Source: Verrucomicrobiota bacterium (lineage in GTDB: Bacteria > Verrucomicrobiota > Verrucomicrobiia > Limisphaerales > JADJPG01). From it: a stretch of DNA of 64,000 bases. The notes beneath the pieces were generated by a model that worked only from the letters and a program-made list of their open reading frames with translations, searched no databases and was not told where the DNA came from. Made by a program: the position numbers and the translations under genes. Shown piece by piece: positions 18,717 to 26,922 of the stretch (position 1 is its first letter; every line of letters begins with the position of its first letter). The stretch covers positions 1 to 64,000 of the forward strand of contig JADJPG010000006.1 in assembly GCA_016713365.1 (NCBI GenBank), in the 5' to 3' direction.

Positions 18717-19916
18717 TCACGCCGTCGCTTCCGCCTGCGCGGCCAGCGCCGAGAGTTGTTTCTCCCGCTCAAGATGCTTCCCCGTCGGATTCATCCCCAC
18801 CAGTCCTAGCATCTCGCGCCAGCGATAGCTCCAGTCGAAACGCTTGATGGCCTCGACCGCGTTCCGCTTGCTCAAGGCCGCGAATCGCGCCGGGTCCGAC
18901 ACGAACGGCTTCAGCGCCGCATCAAGGTCCGCCTCAGTGCTGCCAATGTCGACGACGGCGTTGGGCCAGTTGAAATCCTTCGCGAACGCCGGAATCGTCG
19001 GCGCCTGGCCGACCAACACCGCGCCGGTCGCCGCGCCTTCGAAAAAACGCGCGCCGACTTCCGACTGCCCTCGCGTTTCGTCCGCCACGTCCACTTTCGC
19101 CGGATAGGTGACGAAGAACTTGCTGCGCTTGGCGCAGTTCGCGACGAGGTCGCGATGCTGACGATGGTCCTTCGGCTGAATCAACAAACCCGGCAGTGTG
19201 TCGTAGATGTAGAACAGCTCGCGGCGCGATGCCTTCTGCAGCAACGCCTCATGCGCGACCTCGGACCGGCGGCCCATGCTGTAAACATCGATCACGCGCT
19301 GCGGCGGATTCGGATACGGTGTGAAGCGGAAGATGTCCGCGCCGAGCGGCACATGATGAACCGGCTTGCCAACGGCGCTCTGCACCGCCGGCACGCTCCC
19401 GCTGAAACACAGCGCGACGTGATCGAAGTCCCGCAGCAGGCTGAGATGGAAAGCGTATTCCTTCAGCCAGCCGGCGTAGAACTCGACCATGAAACAGACC
19501 TTCTTCCTGCAACGTTCTTTCCAGCCCTTGATCGCGCTGAGGTAGATCAGGTCCGCCGGATTCATGCAGACGTAAGCGAAGAGATCGTAGTCCTTCTCCA
19601 ACTGAACCGGCTGGAGTCCGGGATTCAAATACGGCGTGAGCTGGCGCAAGCCGGGTTTCCAGATCAAGCGTCGGACGAACCATTGCCGGGCATCGTAGGC
19701 GGTGCCGGGCTTGAGGCTGAAGAGATCGACGTCATCAATGCCACAGATGACATCCTCGAACTCGTAGTTCGAACACCACGCCGCGTGCTTGTTCGCGCCC
19801 CGGAGGCTGACGAGGCAGATGCGGGGTGGTTGAGGGGACGTCACCGGCAGCCGCCAAGCACCGCACCGCTCTTTCTTCTTCCGAGTTTGAGATGCTTCTA
19901 AATTTGCCTTATCCAT
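18717..19916 (-). CDS. Glycosyltransferase, GT-B family (group 1-like, CgeB-type C-terminus)
   Basis: 399 residues from the ATG at 19916, which overlaps the stop of the WD40 frame as TAATG; a longer frame to 19991 lacks support. N-terminal half contains DYDLFAYVCMNPADLIYL; the C-terminal half has GARFFEGAATGAVLVG and PNAVVDIGSTEADL, resembling the Glyco_trans_1_2 domain, where the E of FEGAATG contacts the donor nucleotide. Likely a cytosolic enzyme adding a sugar to the repeat unit of the polysaccharide. Donor and acceptor unknown. Confidence 0.75.
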   Translation of the reverse strand: MDKANLEASQTRKKKERCGAWRLPVTSPQPPRICLVSLRGANKHAAWCSNYEFEDVICGIDDVDLFSLKPGTAYDARQWFVRRLIWKPGLRQLTPYLNPGLQPVQLEKDYDLFAYVCMNPADLIYLSAIKGWKERCRKKVCFMVEFYAGWLKEYAFHLSLLRDFDHVALCFSGSVPAVQSAVGKPVHHVPLGADIFRFTPYPNPPQRVIDVYSMGRRSEVAHEALLQKASRRELFYIYDTLPGLLIQPKDHRQHRDLVANCAKRSKFFVTYPAKVDVADETRGQSEVGARFFEGAATGAVLVGQAPTIPAFAKDFNWPNAVVDIGSTEADLDAALKPFVSDPARFAALSKRNAVEAIKRFDWSYRWREMLGLVGMNPTGKHLEREKQLSALAAQAEATA

Positions 19917-20671
19917 TAACTTTCTCGCAGGCCACAACTTGACAGTGCCTCTCGCCACCTGTGAGCGCCAATCACACCCGATGGCTGCCATAACTGGATC
20001 CCATTACCATCTGAAGAGGCAAACTTCGGCTTCGCGTTTCCTCGCGATGCCGGATTAACGTCGCGGTAACTCAGGGCACGCACACGTTCACCAAAGGTAT
20101 CAAAAGAGTATGCCGCGTCTTTCAAGTCCCATATTCGAAGGGACTTGTCGCTACCACTGGCAAGGAACTGATCGTTGGATGACACCCGGAGCGCACGGAT
20201 ACCACTTTCGTGATTCCGCAACCGCCGCATGACCGTCCGATCGCGCGTGCTCCAATCCAAACCCCACTGTCGACGCCACCGCTGGCCAAGATTTGGCCAT
20301 CGGGAGAGAGCGAGACCCAGGGATGGGCGTCGGTTTAGCCGTCCCGCCCGCCAACCGTCCAAACGCGAAGAGTGCGATCCCTTCCTCCGCTCGCAATCAG
20401 GCCTCCGTTTGGCGAGAACGCGACAGCGGCAACTCGCCACTGTGAACAGCGGACGCTCGAACCATCTGATTGGGCCACCGCCGACGCTGACCACTCCATC
20501 TTGTGAACCGCCCACCAGTAATCGCCCGTCTTGAGAGAACGCCAGAGCAATCACCGGTTTTCCGGCCGCTTGGGGGAGAAGATGCCCCCTTTGCTTCGGG
20601 GGCATGTGCACGTGAATGGCAACGTCCAAGGCGATTAGCGAAACCACGAAGATGGAATTGATGAAGCGCAT
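19916..20671 (-). pseudogene. WD40-repeat protein, multiply disrupted
   Basis: The ATG at 20671 begins a membrane anchor or signal (MRFINSIFVVSLIAL), then one WD40 blade (VIALAFSQDGRLLVGGSQDG). Near 20455 the coding shifts to another frame that carries VAAVAFSPNGGLIASGGRDR and reaches an in-frame TAA at 20335-20337. The same frame then resumes with HPWVSLSPDGQILASGG. Near 20265 it shifts back to the first frame, giving FLASGSDKSLRIWDL and the end at 19916. Four recognisable blades are therefore split by at least two frameshifts and a stop in 750 bases. This is more damage than in other genes here, so decay is plausible, though sequence error cannot be excluded. The stop overlaps the next gene's ATG. 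Confidence 0.65.
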
Positions 20672-20679
20672 AATTATCC

Positions 20680-21771
20680 TCACGTTCGATTCAGACCTGA
20701 CACTGCTCCCGTTTTGCTGAAGTCCTTCGACCCACCCACCCTCTCCACCCAAATCTCCCGCCAATATAAATAGTATGCGCGCGGACAGAGCTTGCGACAT
20801 TTCGCGTAGCGCGCCTGGCAGACCACTTCGTCGAGGATCAGGCACTCGTTCTTGAAGTTGAGCATCTTGCCGGTCTTCTCGTCGATGATGCGGCTGACGC
20901 GCTTCAGCACTTTGTAGGTGCCGTTGGTGTAAGGCACCATTTCGGCGTCGAAGTAGAGGCCGCGGTTTTTCCAATCCTCGTCGAGAGTCTCAAGAATCTC
21001 GTGATAATCCTTGATGCGAACCATCTCGCCTTCCTGCACGTCGAGCTTGCCGGTGGGCGTGCGCGAGCCTTTCGGAATTTTTCCAATGCGCCACGGATAC
21101 GGCGAGCCGCCGATGGCTTTCATGAAAGTGTCGTAGGCCCAGCGCATCGCGGAGCCGAAGCCGAGTCCCGCACCGGCAAGGTTGTGATACGTCCAGAAGG
21201 TCCACGCGCGGATCATCTGGAACACTGTCACGTTGCCCGATCGAAAATCTTCGATGTATTGCGACACATTCCACCACGGCAGCGGCGTGGTGGCGGCGGC
21301 AACTTGCGTGGCCTGGCAGCAGTAAATCGGGCCTTCCGCTCCGGCCGGTTGCTCAGGCGCAATCGTGCCGCGCAACACTTCGTCCTCGGTGCAACCACCG
21401 GCTGCGGATGGTTTGGTCGCCGGCGGCGGGGCATTGGGACCATCAACGGGCTGCAGCCAAGCTTCCTTCCAGAAGAACAGGCATCCGGCCTGACAGCCCG
21501 CGTGAGCAGAGCCGTCGCAGCGCAAGCCTTCGAGATGCACTGAGTCCGGCAGGCGGCGGCTTTGCAAACCGTTCACCGGATCACAGGTCTTGTGTGCGCG
21601 TTTGCCGACCTGAAAGCGTTTGCCGCAGAACGCGAACATCTCCGGCATGAACGGCATGCGATCGAGTTGACCGTTCTTGTCGAGCGTGCTGAGGATTTCT
21701 TCCTTCGAGCGCACTTGGACCCAGTCGCCGGCGCGGAGGTTGAGGCTGTGTGGGATCGCGGATGCACTCAT
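20680..21771 (-). CDS. Unrecognised protein with duplicated cysteine-rich domain, in EPS locus
   Basis: 363 residues; I do not recognise a named family. Two related halves are visible. Residues 14-106 contain AGDWVQVRSKEEILSTLD, an SH3/KOW-like strand pattern, then C63, C85, C93 and C97 before FWKEAW. Residues 247-342 contain EGEMVRIKDYHEILETLD, then C310, C318, C325, C329 before YWREIW. The C-x6/7-C-x3-C spacing and aromatic WKE/WRE ending are shared, suggesting an internal duplication and possibly metal (Zn or Fe-S) binding. Between them is an aromatic segment (about 165-235) with a possible amphipathic or membrane-associated stretch (FQMIRAWTFWTYH). No signal peptide. It lies eight bases from the WD40 frame and next to a small membrane protein and the flippase. 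Confidence 0.7.
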   Translation of the reverse strand: MSASAIPHSLNLRAGDWVQVRSKEEILSTLDKNGQLDRMPFMPEMFAFCGKRFQVGKRAHKTCDPVNGLQSRRLPDSVHLEGLRCDGSAHAGCQAGCLFFWKEAWLQPVDGPNAPPPATKPSAAGGCTEDEVLRGTIAPEQPAGAEGPIYCCQATQVAAATTPLPWWNVSQYIEDFRSGNVTVFQMIRAWTFWTYHNLAGAGLGFGSAMRWAYDTFMKAIGGSPYPWRIGKIPKGSRTPTGKLDVQEGEMVRIKDYHEILETLDEDWKNRGLYFDAEMVPYTNGTYKVLKRVSRIIDEKTGKMLNFKNECLILDEVVCQARYAKCRKLCPRAYYLYWREIWVERVGGSKDFSKTGAVSGLNRT

Positions 21772-21849
21772 AAATGGAACGAAGCTCCTCGGAACACTGG
21801 GATTTGTTTGCTGCCTGCCATGGCGTTTTCTGGTCCTCGGAAGACGGGG

Positions 21850-22296
21850 TTAAGCTGGTGGAGTGGGCACCGCTTGGGCGGCGAGAAGGCGGCTCACGCG
21901 GAGCCAGAACATGAGTCCAACGGCACCCGAAACCACGCATGCCGCAGCCAGGGCGACAGGGGCGCCGGAAGTTCGACGGTGCAGAAACAAATACGCCGCC
22001 CAGCCCACGCCGATACCGAACAGCTTCTGCCACTGATAAGAATCATAGCGCTTGGCCAGCGCGCGACGTTCGGCCCAGACGGTCTTGATGTCCCGGCTGA
22101 CCGGCATCACGCGACGGAGCACGCCCGGAACAAGCCGGAGCGAAATGAGAATGGCGAGGAGAACGAGGAGCAGTTGGGAAATCGATGGAGTGACGCCGTA
22201 GAAGAAAATGGCGGCTGGCATCACACCATAGCCAATGGCCACGCGGTACAAAATGTTCCACGGAAGCGTTTCTAAACCGAGTATCAACTTGCCCAT
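21850..22296 (-). CDS. Small membrane protein of unknown function
   Basis: 148 residues from the ATG at 22296. Hydrophobic stretches at about residues 18-38 (AIGYGVMPAAIFFYGV), 43-62 (LLLVLLAILISLRLVP), 95-112 (FGIGVGWAAYLFLH) and 118-138 (VALAAACVVSGAVGLMFWL) predict about four membrane segments, with a charged loop containing WAERRALAKRYDSYQ. No catalytic motif recognised. It lies between the flippase and the duplicated Cys-rich gene, so it may belong to the export machinery. Confidence 0.65.
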   Translation of the reverse strand: MGKLILGLETLPWNILYRVAIGYGVMPAAIFFYGVTPSISQLLLVLLAILISLRLVPGVLRRVMPVSRDIKTVWAERRALAKRYDSYQWQKLFGIGVGWAAYLFLHRRTSGAPVALAAACVVSGAVGLMFWLRVSRLLAAQAVPTPPA

Positions 22297-22331
22297 TTGG
22301 CTGAACGTGTTCGTTGTCGCGATGTTTGCCC

Positions 22332-22353
22332 GCCGATGGTCCACGCCATCGGC
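22332..22353 (-). terminator. Hairpin between flippase and small membrane protein
   Basis: Perfect 8-bp stem (GCCGATGG, 22332-22339; CCATCGGC, 22346-22353) with a 6-base loop in the 102-base gap between the stop at 22399 and the ATG at 22296. No clear T-run follows on the minus strand, so it may be an attenuator or mRNA processing site rather than a full terminator. Confidence 0.35.
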
Positions 22354-22398
22354 CCTGCCCACTGCGGCCTAGGTATTATCGGCTGAGACATTTTGAAG

Positions 22399-23946
22399 CT
22401 AATCTTTTTTCCCGGCGACCCCGAGCTTCAAACCCGGAATCCGCGCGGCCATGCGGGGAGCAAAATTCTTGAGAGCGGTGAAACCAACAACAATGGGTTC
22501 CCGCACCCGGAACAGCACCACCACGACGAATAGATAAACAAAAGCGCATACCACCAGCAGTACTGGCATCCGGACGAACATGGAGACATCGTGCAGCGCG
22601 CCAAAGCGCAACCCCGTGCCCACTGCGGCGCTGGCCAGCGCGCCGACGAGTTGCGGGCCGACGACGCGAATCACATCCCTCGCTCCGATGCCAAGTGGCT
22701 GACCGGCGTAGGCAATCGCCGGGATGAACAGCAGATACATGGCGATGGTGTACGCTCCCGCGACGCCGAGAGTGCCGAAGGGCAGTCCGCAGAACAACGC
22801 GATGATTTGCACCGCGCTCCCGAAAAGGCCCCAGCGCATCCAGCGATCCGAACGACCCGCCGGGACGTGCAACCAGCCGAGGGTGCGTTCGACGACATGA
22901 GGAATACCGCGCAGCGCGAGCACGCTGACAATGGTCCCTGTGAAGAGCCATTTCTTCCCCAGCAGAATCACGATTAGATCCTCGCCCATCACCGCGAGCA
23001 CCGCGAACACCGGCATGGCGTAAAAGGCGAGCGCGGAAAGCGCCTTGGCCCAGTAGCGTTTCAGCTCCGGCACGTTGTCGCGGAGTTTGCTCAGGCTCGC
23101 GACGGCAACGCTGTGCAACGAGATCGCCATCAAGGTGAGCGCGTTGTCGTACACAAAGAAGGCGTTCTGGTAGTAACCGAGATCGGTCGGACCGGCCTTC
23201 TTGCCGAGCGCGACGCGGTCCGCGACCCGGCCCAAATAATCAGCTGTGGTGAAGCCGGTGACGTTGAGGCCGAACCGGATCATTTCCTTCACGCCTTGCG
23301 TCAGCTTCGGAATTCCAGGAATCCAGCGGCAACACCAGCACGCGCCCACAAGCATGCCGAGAGCGGAGAGAACCGGCTTCACAGCCAGGGCCCAGTAGCC
23401 GGCGCCCGCAAAGGCCATCGCCACCGACACCACCGAACTCACCACACTGGAGCCTACTTCGATCACAGCGATCTGTTGAAACCTCATCGCCCGCCGCAGC
23501 AACGCAAAGTGCTGGCAGGAAGCGGCGGCGAGAATGAAGTTCATCGCCGAGAACATCGCGATCGAGCCCAGGCGCGGTTCCTCGTAGAACGACGAAATGA
23601 ACGAGCTTCCAGCCACCAGCAACGTCGCCAGCAATCCCCCGATTCCCATCGTGAGCCAGAAGAGCGCACTGACTTCTTCGTGGGTAATTTTCTCGCGCTG
23701 TACCGAGGCGTCACGCGTTCCCAGATCCATCAATACAGGCGCAAGCCCGGTGAGCGTCGTGATCATGGCGACCAAACCGACATCCTCGGGCGAAAGCAGC
23801 CGCGCGACCCACACCTGCGAGCCGACCTGCACGAAGATGTTCACCCCTCGCGACGCGACTGAAATGATCCCTCCCCGCAGCGACTTGCGACCGTGCCCTT
23901 CCTGGGCGGTGTTATCGTCAAAAAATTCTTTCACGTGCTTCTGCAC
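22399..23946 (-). CDS. Polysaccharide flippase (Wzx/MOP superfamily, PST-type)
   Basis: About 515 residues. The start is uncertain: the frame is open far upstream into the neighbouring gene, and the protein probably begins at a GTG near 23946 or 23934, just before KEFFDDN. The start of the fold, LRGGIISVASRGVNIFVQVG, and the following WVARLLSPEDVGLVAM match lipopolysaccharide biosynthesis/Wzx-like transporters; about 12-14 hydrophobic segments follow. It would flip the undecaprenyl-linked repeat unit across the inner membrane. It pairs with the ExoQ-like polymerase (26919), the Wzc-like protein (36899) and the initiating transferase (48585) of a Wzx/Wzy system. Confidence 0.85.
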   Translation of the reverse strand: MQKHVKEFFDDNTAQEGHGRKSLRGGIISVASRGVNIFVQVGSQVWVARLLSPEDVGLVAMITTLTGLAPVLMDLGTRDASVQREKITHEEVSALFWLTMGIGGLLATLLVAGSSFISSFYEEPRLGSIAMFSAMNFILAAASCQHFALLRRAMRFQQIAVIEVGSSVVSSVVSVAMAFAGAGYWALAVKPVLSALGMLVGACWCCRWIPGIPKLTQGVKEMIRFGLNVTGFTTADYLGRVADRVALGKKAGPTDLGYYQNAFFVYDNALTLMAISLHSVAVASLSKLRDNVPELKRYWAKALSALAFYAMPVFAVLAVMGEDLIVILLGKKWLFTGTIVSVLALRGIPHVVERTLGWLHVPAGRSDRWMRWGLFGSAVQIIALFCGLPFGTLGVAGAYTIAMYLLFIPAIAYAGQPLGIGARDVIRVVGPQLVGALASAAVGTGLRFGALHDVSMFVRMPVLLVVCAFVYLFVVVVLFRVREPIVVGFTALKNFAPRMAARIPGLKLGVAGKKD

Positions 23947-24026
23947 CCACTGACATCGGGTCGCCGAACTCCGACCATAAGGTGGCACCACAGGAAATCC
24001 ATCCCGATTGCTCCGCAGAAATGAAG

Positions 24027-24055
24027 AAAGCCTGTCAGCAACGCCGACAGGCTTT
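24027..24055 (-). terminator. Rho-independent-like terminator after the beta-helix gene
   Basis: Perfect 10-bp stem AAAGCCTGTC (24027-24036) / GACAGGCTTT (24046-24055) with a 9-base loop, 25 bases downstream of the stop at 24080 on the minus strand. The 3' side ends CTTTCTTCATTTC, a moderately T-rich tail. It would separate the beta-helix gene from the flippase. Confidence 0.7.
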
Positions 24056-24079
24056 CCCTCGAAAACAAAGGATGTGCGG

Positions 24080-25834
24080 TCAAGGATTCGTGAGCCGCAA
24101 ATGCTCCGGCGGCAGTGGACGACCGTTGCTGACGTTGCGACCCGCATGGCGAACCTCGGCGGGAATCTCCGTCGCCACCGGATTCATGTCTGGACCGACG
24201 GCCGGCCAACGCAGATCGCCCCACCAAGCCGGCTTCGAAGTCAGATAGAGGGAGATTGGAAGATTGCGGTCCGCGATCGCGGAGTCCCAGGCGACGCTCT
24301 GGTTCACGCTGTGCCAGTTTCCGTGGCGAAGGATCGTGCCCGTCACCGTCGAATCGTTTCCACCGATTGAGCTGTCGTTCGAGTCGGTAAATCCAAGGCG
24401 ATAGATGTATTTCCCGCCCCACGGATAGCCATCCGGAGCATCGACTGCGGATTCCAGTCCAACCGTGCCCAGCACATTTCCCACAATGTTGTGGAACCGG
24501 TTGTTCTTCCAGATGTCGAAGATGAACATGTATTGCAATGCCTGCTGCCCGTTGTTGCTCGGCATGTTGGAGATCCGGTTTCGGAACACGGTGGTGTGCG
24601 ACGAACTGCCCCAGTACGAATCCATCAACACCTTCGAGCGAAGGATGTTGCCTTCCCACAGGTTCATCATGGGATGCGAGCCGTGGTTACCGATCGTGGG
24701 CTGCGGCGTTTGTCCCTCGGTGTACATGACGTTCGTGATGAAGTTGTAGGAGATCACGTTCCCGCTGCAACCGCCCTCAAACGCGACGGCGAAGTGAAGC
24801 TTGTAGAAATCGTTGTTCTCAACGAGGCAGGAGGTGGAACCTTGCCCGAGGAACAAACCATACGCACGGTCAGGACCGTAATTGGGCGAGCTCCAGTCCG
24901 CACCCACGCCGTGGTGGAACGAGCTGTCGCGGATCTCGCACCAGATCGAGTGATACATCCACATGTGCCGGCGGCGGCTGATCGCGACGTCGCAATCCTT
25001 CACCCAGCACTTGTAAGCCGCCTCGAAAATCAACGTGTCCCGCGCAGCGCCATTGACGTTGGTGATGCCCACACTCTCCAGACCTGCCATCTTCACCACA
25101 CCTTTAATGCGAACACCCTGCGGATTGCTGGCGGTCTTGAAGGTGGAATAGAGCGGCGGATTGATCGTGGCGCTCGTCGTGGTGCGGGAGAGGATCTCGA
25201 CAATTTGACTGTGGCACCGCTCGCCATTGGCCCGACCACACCAGGTGCAGGTTCCAGAGTTGCCGTCGTTCTCGAAAAGATCGTTATCCTCCAGCTCATC
25301 GATCAAGACCAGATCACCGACCGCCCAGTTATTGTTGGCCATGGTGATGTTGGTCGAGCCCTTGGCCAGACCGCCCGTCAGATTGGCCGGGGTGGAACTG
25401 GAGAAGTTCCATTCATAACTGCCGGAGGCAAAGCGAACGACGTAATCGCCACTGCCAGCGTAGCGCAAGAGCGTGCTGCGCGGTCCGGCCCCGCGCACCG
25501 TCACGTACTCCTTCATCTTGAGAGGCGCGTCGAGGCGGTAAGTTCCGGCGGGAATGTACACGACTTGGTTTGCCGGACAGGCATTGATGGCACTTTGAAT
25601 CGCCGCAGCTGCATTGGCGGTGCCCGAACTGTTGGCATTGTAGGGCGCCTGCGTAACGTCGGCAAAAATCGTGGTCCGATTGGGAATACCGCCCGGAACA
25701 CCCGGTTCCCACTTCACTCGGCGGTCAGCTGGGATGACCTCGGCAATGGCACAAATCGCAGCCACAAACAGGAACGCTCCGGCCAACAGGAGATGGACAT
25801 GCCCAAATTTGGGCCATTGCACTTCATTTCTCAT
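24080..25834 (-). CDS. Secreted right-handed beta-helix protein (pectate-lyase-3/GH28-like)
   Basis: 584 residues. The N-terminus has a signal peptide with core LLLAGAFLFVAAICAIA. Residues about 75-125 (AIQSAINACPANQVVYIPAG, then YVTVRGAGPRSTLL) match the start of Pectate_lyase_3-type beta-helices. The rest is rich in N/G strand-turn repeats (VENNDFYKLHFAVAFEGG, GNVISYNFITNV). Such proteins bind or cleave acidic polysaccharides, often by beta-elimination. Inside an EPS locus, it is probably a periplasmic or extracellular lyase or hydrolase acting on the product. Catalytic residues cannot be assigned. An AAGAG sequence lies a few bases upstream of the ATG. Terminator at 24027-24055. Confidence 0.75.
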   Translation of the reverse strand: MRNEVQWPKFGHVHLLLAGAFLFVAAICAIAEVIPADRRVKWEPGVPGGIPNRTTIFADVTQAPYNANSSGTANAAAAIQSAINACPANQVVYIPAGTYRLDAPLKMKEYVTVRGAGPRSTLLRYAGSGDYVVRFASGSYEWNFSSSTPANLTGGLAKGSTNITMANNNWAVGDLVLIDELEDNDLFENDGNSGTCTWCGRANGERCHSQIVEILSRTTTSATINPPLYSTFKTASNPQGVRIKGVVKMAGLESVGITNVNGAARDTLIFEAAYKCWVKDCDVAISRRRHMWMYHSIWCEIRDSSFHHGVGADWSSPNYGPDRAYGLFLGQGSTSCLVENNDFYKLHFAVAFEGGCSGNVISYNFITNVMYTEGQTPQPTIGNHGSHPMMNLWEGNILRSKVLMDSYWGSSSHTTVFRNRISNMPSNNGQQALQYMFIFDIWKNNRFHNIVGNVLGTVGLESAVDAPDGYPWGGKYIYRLGFTDSNDSSIGGNDSTVTGTILRHGNWHSVNQSVAWDSAIADRNLPISLYLTSKPAWWGDLRWPAVGPDMNPVATEIPAEVRHAGRNVSNGRPLPPEHLRLTNP

Positions 25835-26163
25835 GAGCTCTTCATTTTACAAACTGACGCCAGCCCCAATCAGCAACCCGCTGGCCAACACCTAAGCTCC
25901 TTGGGAATCGCCCTCTGCCAGAGGACATCACTTCGAAATCTCATCGGGATTGAAGTCACCGTAGAGGGTCACCAAACAAAAGTCAGGGAAATAAATCGGT
26001 GTAAATCCGGACTGCTCATCAAGAAAGGTTGCGGAGAAGAAAAAGAAATTTGCACCGACCGGGCAGTTTTCCTTTTCCCCGTTCAAGAAGATTTGTCGCC
26101 GCACGCAGGATCTATTCAATCCGCTGCGAGCTGAAACCCATCGAACCCGCCGCCAGAGCCGGA
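25835..26163. other. Intergenic region upstream of the beta-helix gene
   Basis: 329 bases, more AT-rich than the flanks, between the stop of the polysaccharide deacetylase (26164) and the start of the beta-helix gene (25834). A 79-codon minus-strand frame is present but looks non-coding (poly-Phe run, no family). The region most likely carries the promoter of the beta-helix gene; I cannot assign -35/-10 boxes with confidence. Confidence 0.4.
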
Positions 26164-26922
26164 TCAACTTCCGCCCCGAACTTGCTCCAACGCTTTCGCC
26201 ATCGGGAGCACGAGCGCGCCAGAGTTCGCAACGTGACGCACCACCGCTTCGAAGAACGCCGGAGTGCAGCCGTAGGGAGTGTGGTCGTCTGCGATATCAT
26301 GCGTCGCAATCACCAGCCAGCCGCCGTTGCGAAGCGTTTCGTCAACCAGCCCCGCCACCACTGATACTTCGCCTCGATCCTTTTCGAGGAAATGAGCCGA
26401 GACCAGATTCAGGTCCAACATTTCCCGATTGTAAGTCTGACCGCCAAAACGACAGCAGCCAAAACGACGCGCGACGCGACGTTTCGTGTGAGGCCGGGGA
26501 CAGGTGATCGGATACGACAACGTCGGGAAGCGCACTCCAGACTGCAAACGTTCCAAGGCGAGGCGATTCTTCTCCACGGATCGCTCGAACTCAGCGGGCG
26601 CTGTCTCCCATGAATCGCAGTGCGCGAACGTGTGGCACCCCAGCTCATGACCTTGCGCAATCAGCGAAGGCAAGTCGTCCGGCGAGAAGATCAATCCAGT
26701 AGGCGTCACTTGGTTCATCAGTCCCAGAGACGCGTAGTAGGTTCCGCACATTCCATGAGTCCGGAGAATTTCCCCGCCCACCCGGAGGGCCGATTGAGGG
26801 AAATCATCGAAGGTGAACGTCACGATCGGCTGCGGATTCCGCATCCGGATCATGCGACGGAACATGACCCGGGAAGCCGTCCGCTGATATTTGCCAATCA
26901 CTCTCGCGAAGATCGTGCTCAT
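26164..26922 (-). CDS. Polysaccharide deacetylase (NodB-like, CE4)
   Basis: 252 residues. Motif 1 is TFTFDDF (catalytic Asp pair; TFDDG usual), motif 2 is HTFAH with the metal-binding His residues, and motif 5 is IATHD. The FGGQTYN segment is typical of one NodB subgroup found in EPS loci. It would remove N- or O-acetyl groups from polysaccharide or a lipid-linked intermediate. The start overlaps the stop of the ExoQ-like gene as ATGA, implying translational coupling. No clear signal peptide, so cytoplasmic or peripheral action is possible. Confidence 0.85.
   Translation of the reverse strand: MSTIFARVIGKYQRTASRVMFRRMIRMRNPQPIVTFTFDDFPQSALRVGGEILRTHGMCGTYYASLGLMNQVTPTGLIFSPDDLPSLIAQGHELGCHTFAHCDSWETAPAEFERSVEKNRLALERLQSGVRFPTLSYPITCPRPHTKRRVARRFGCCRFGGQTYNREMLDLNLVSAHFLEKDRGEVSVVAGLVDETLRNGGWLVIATHDIADDHTPYGCTPAFFEAVVRHVANSGALVLPMAKALEQVRGGS

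Noticed and set aside
24491..26134. 547-codon plus-strand open frame
   Set aside because: Antisense to the beta-helix gene, with composition of a GC shadow and no recognisable domain.
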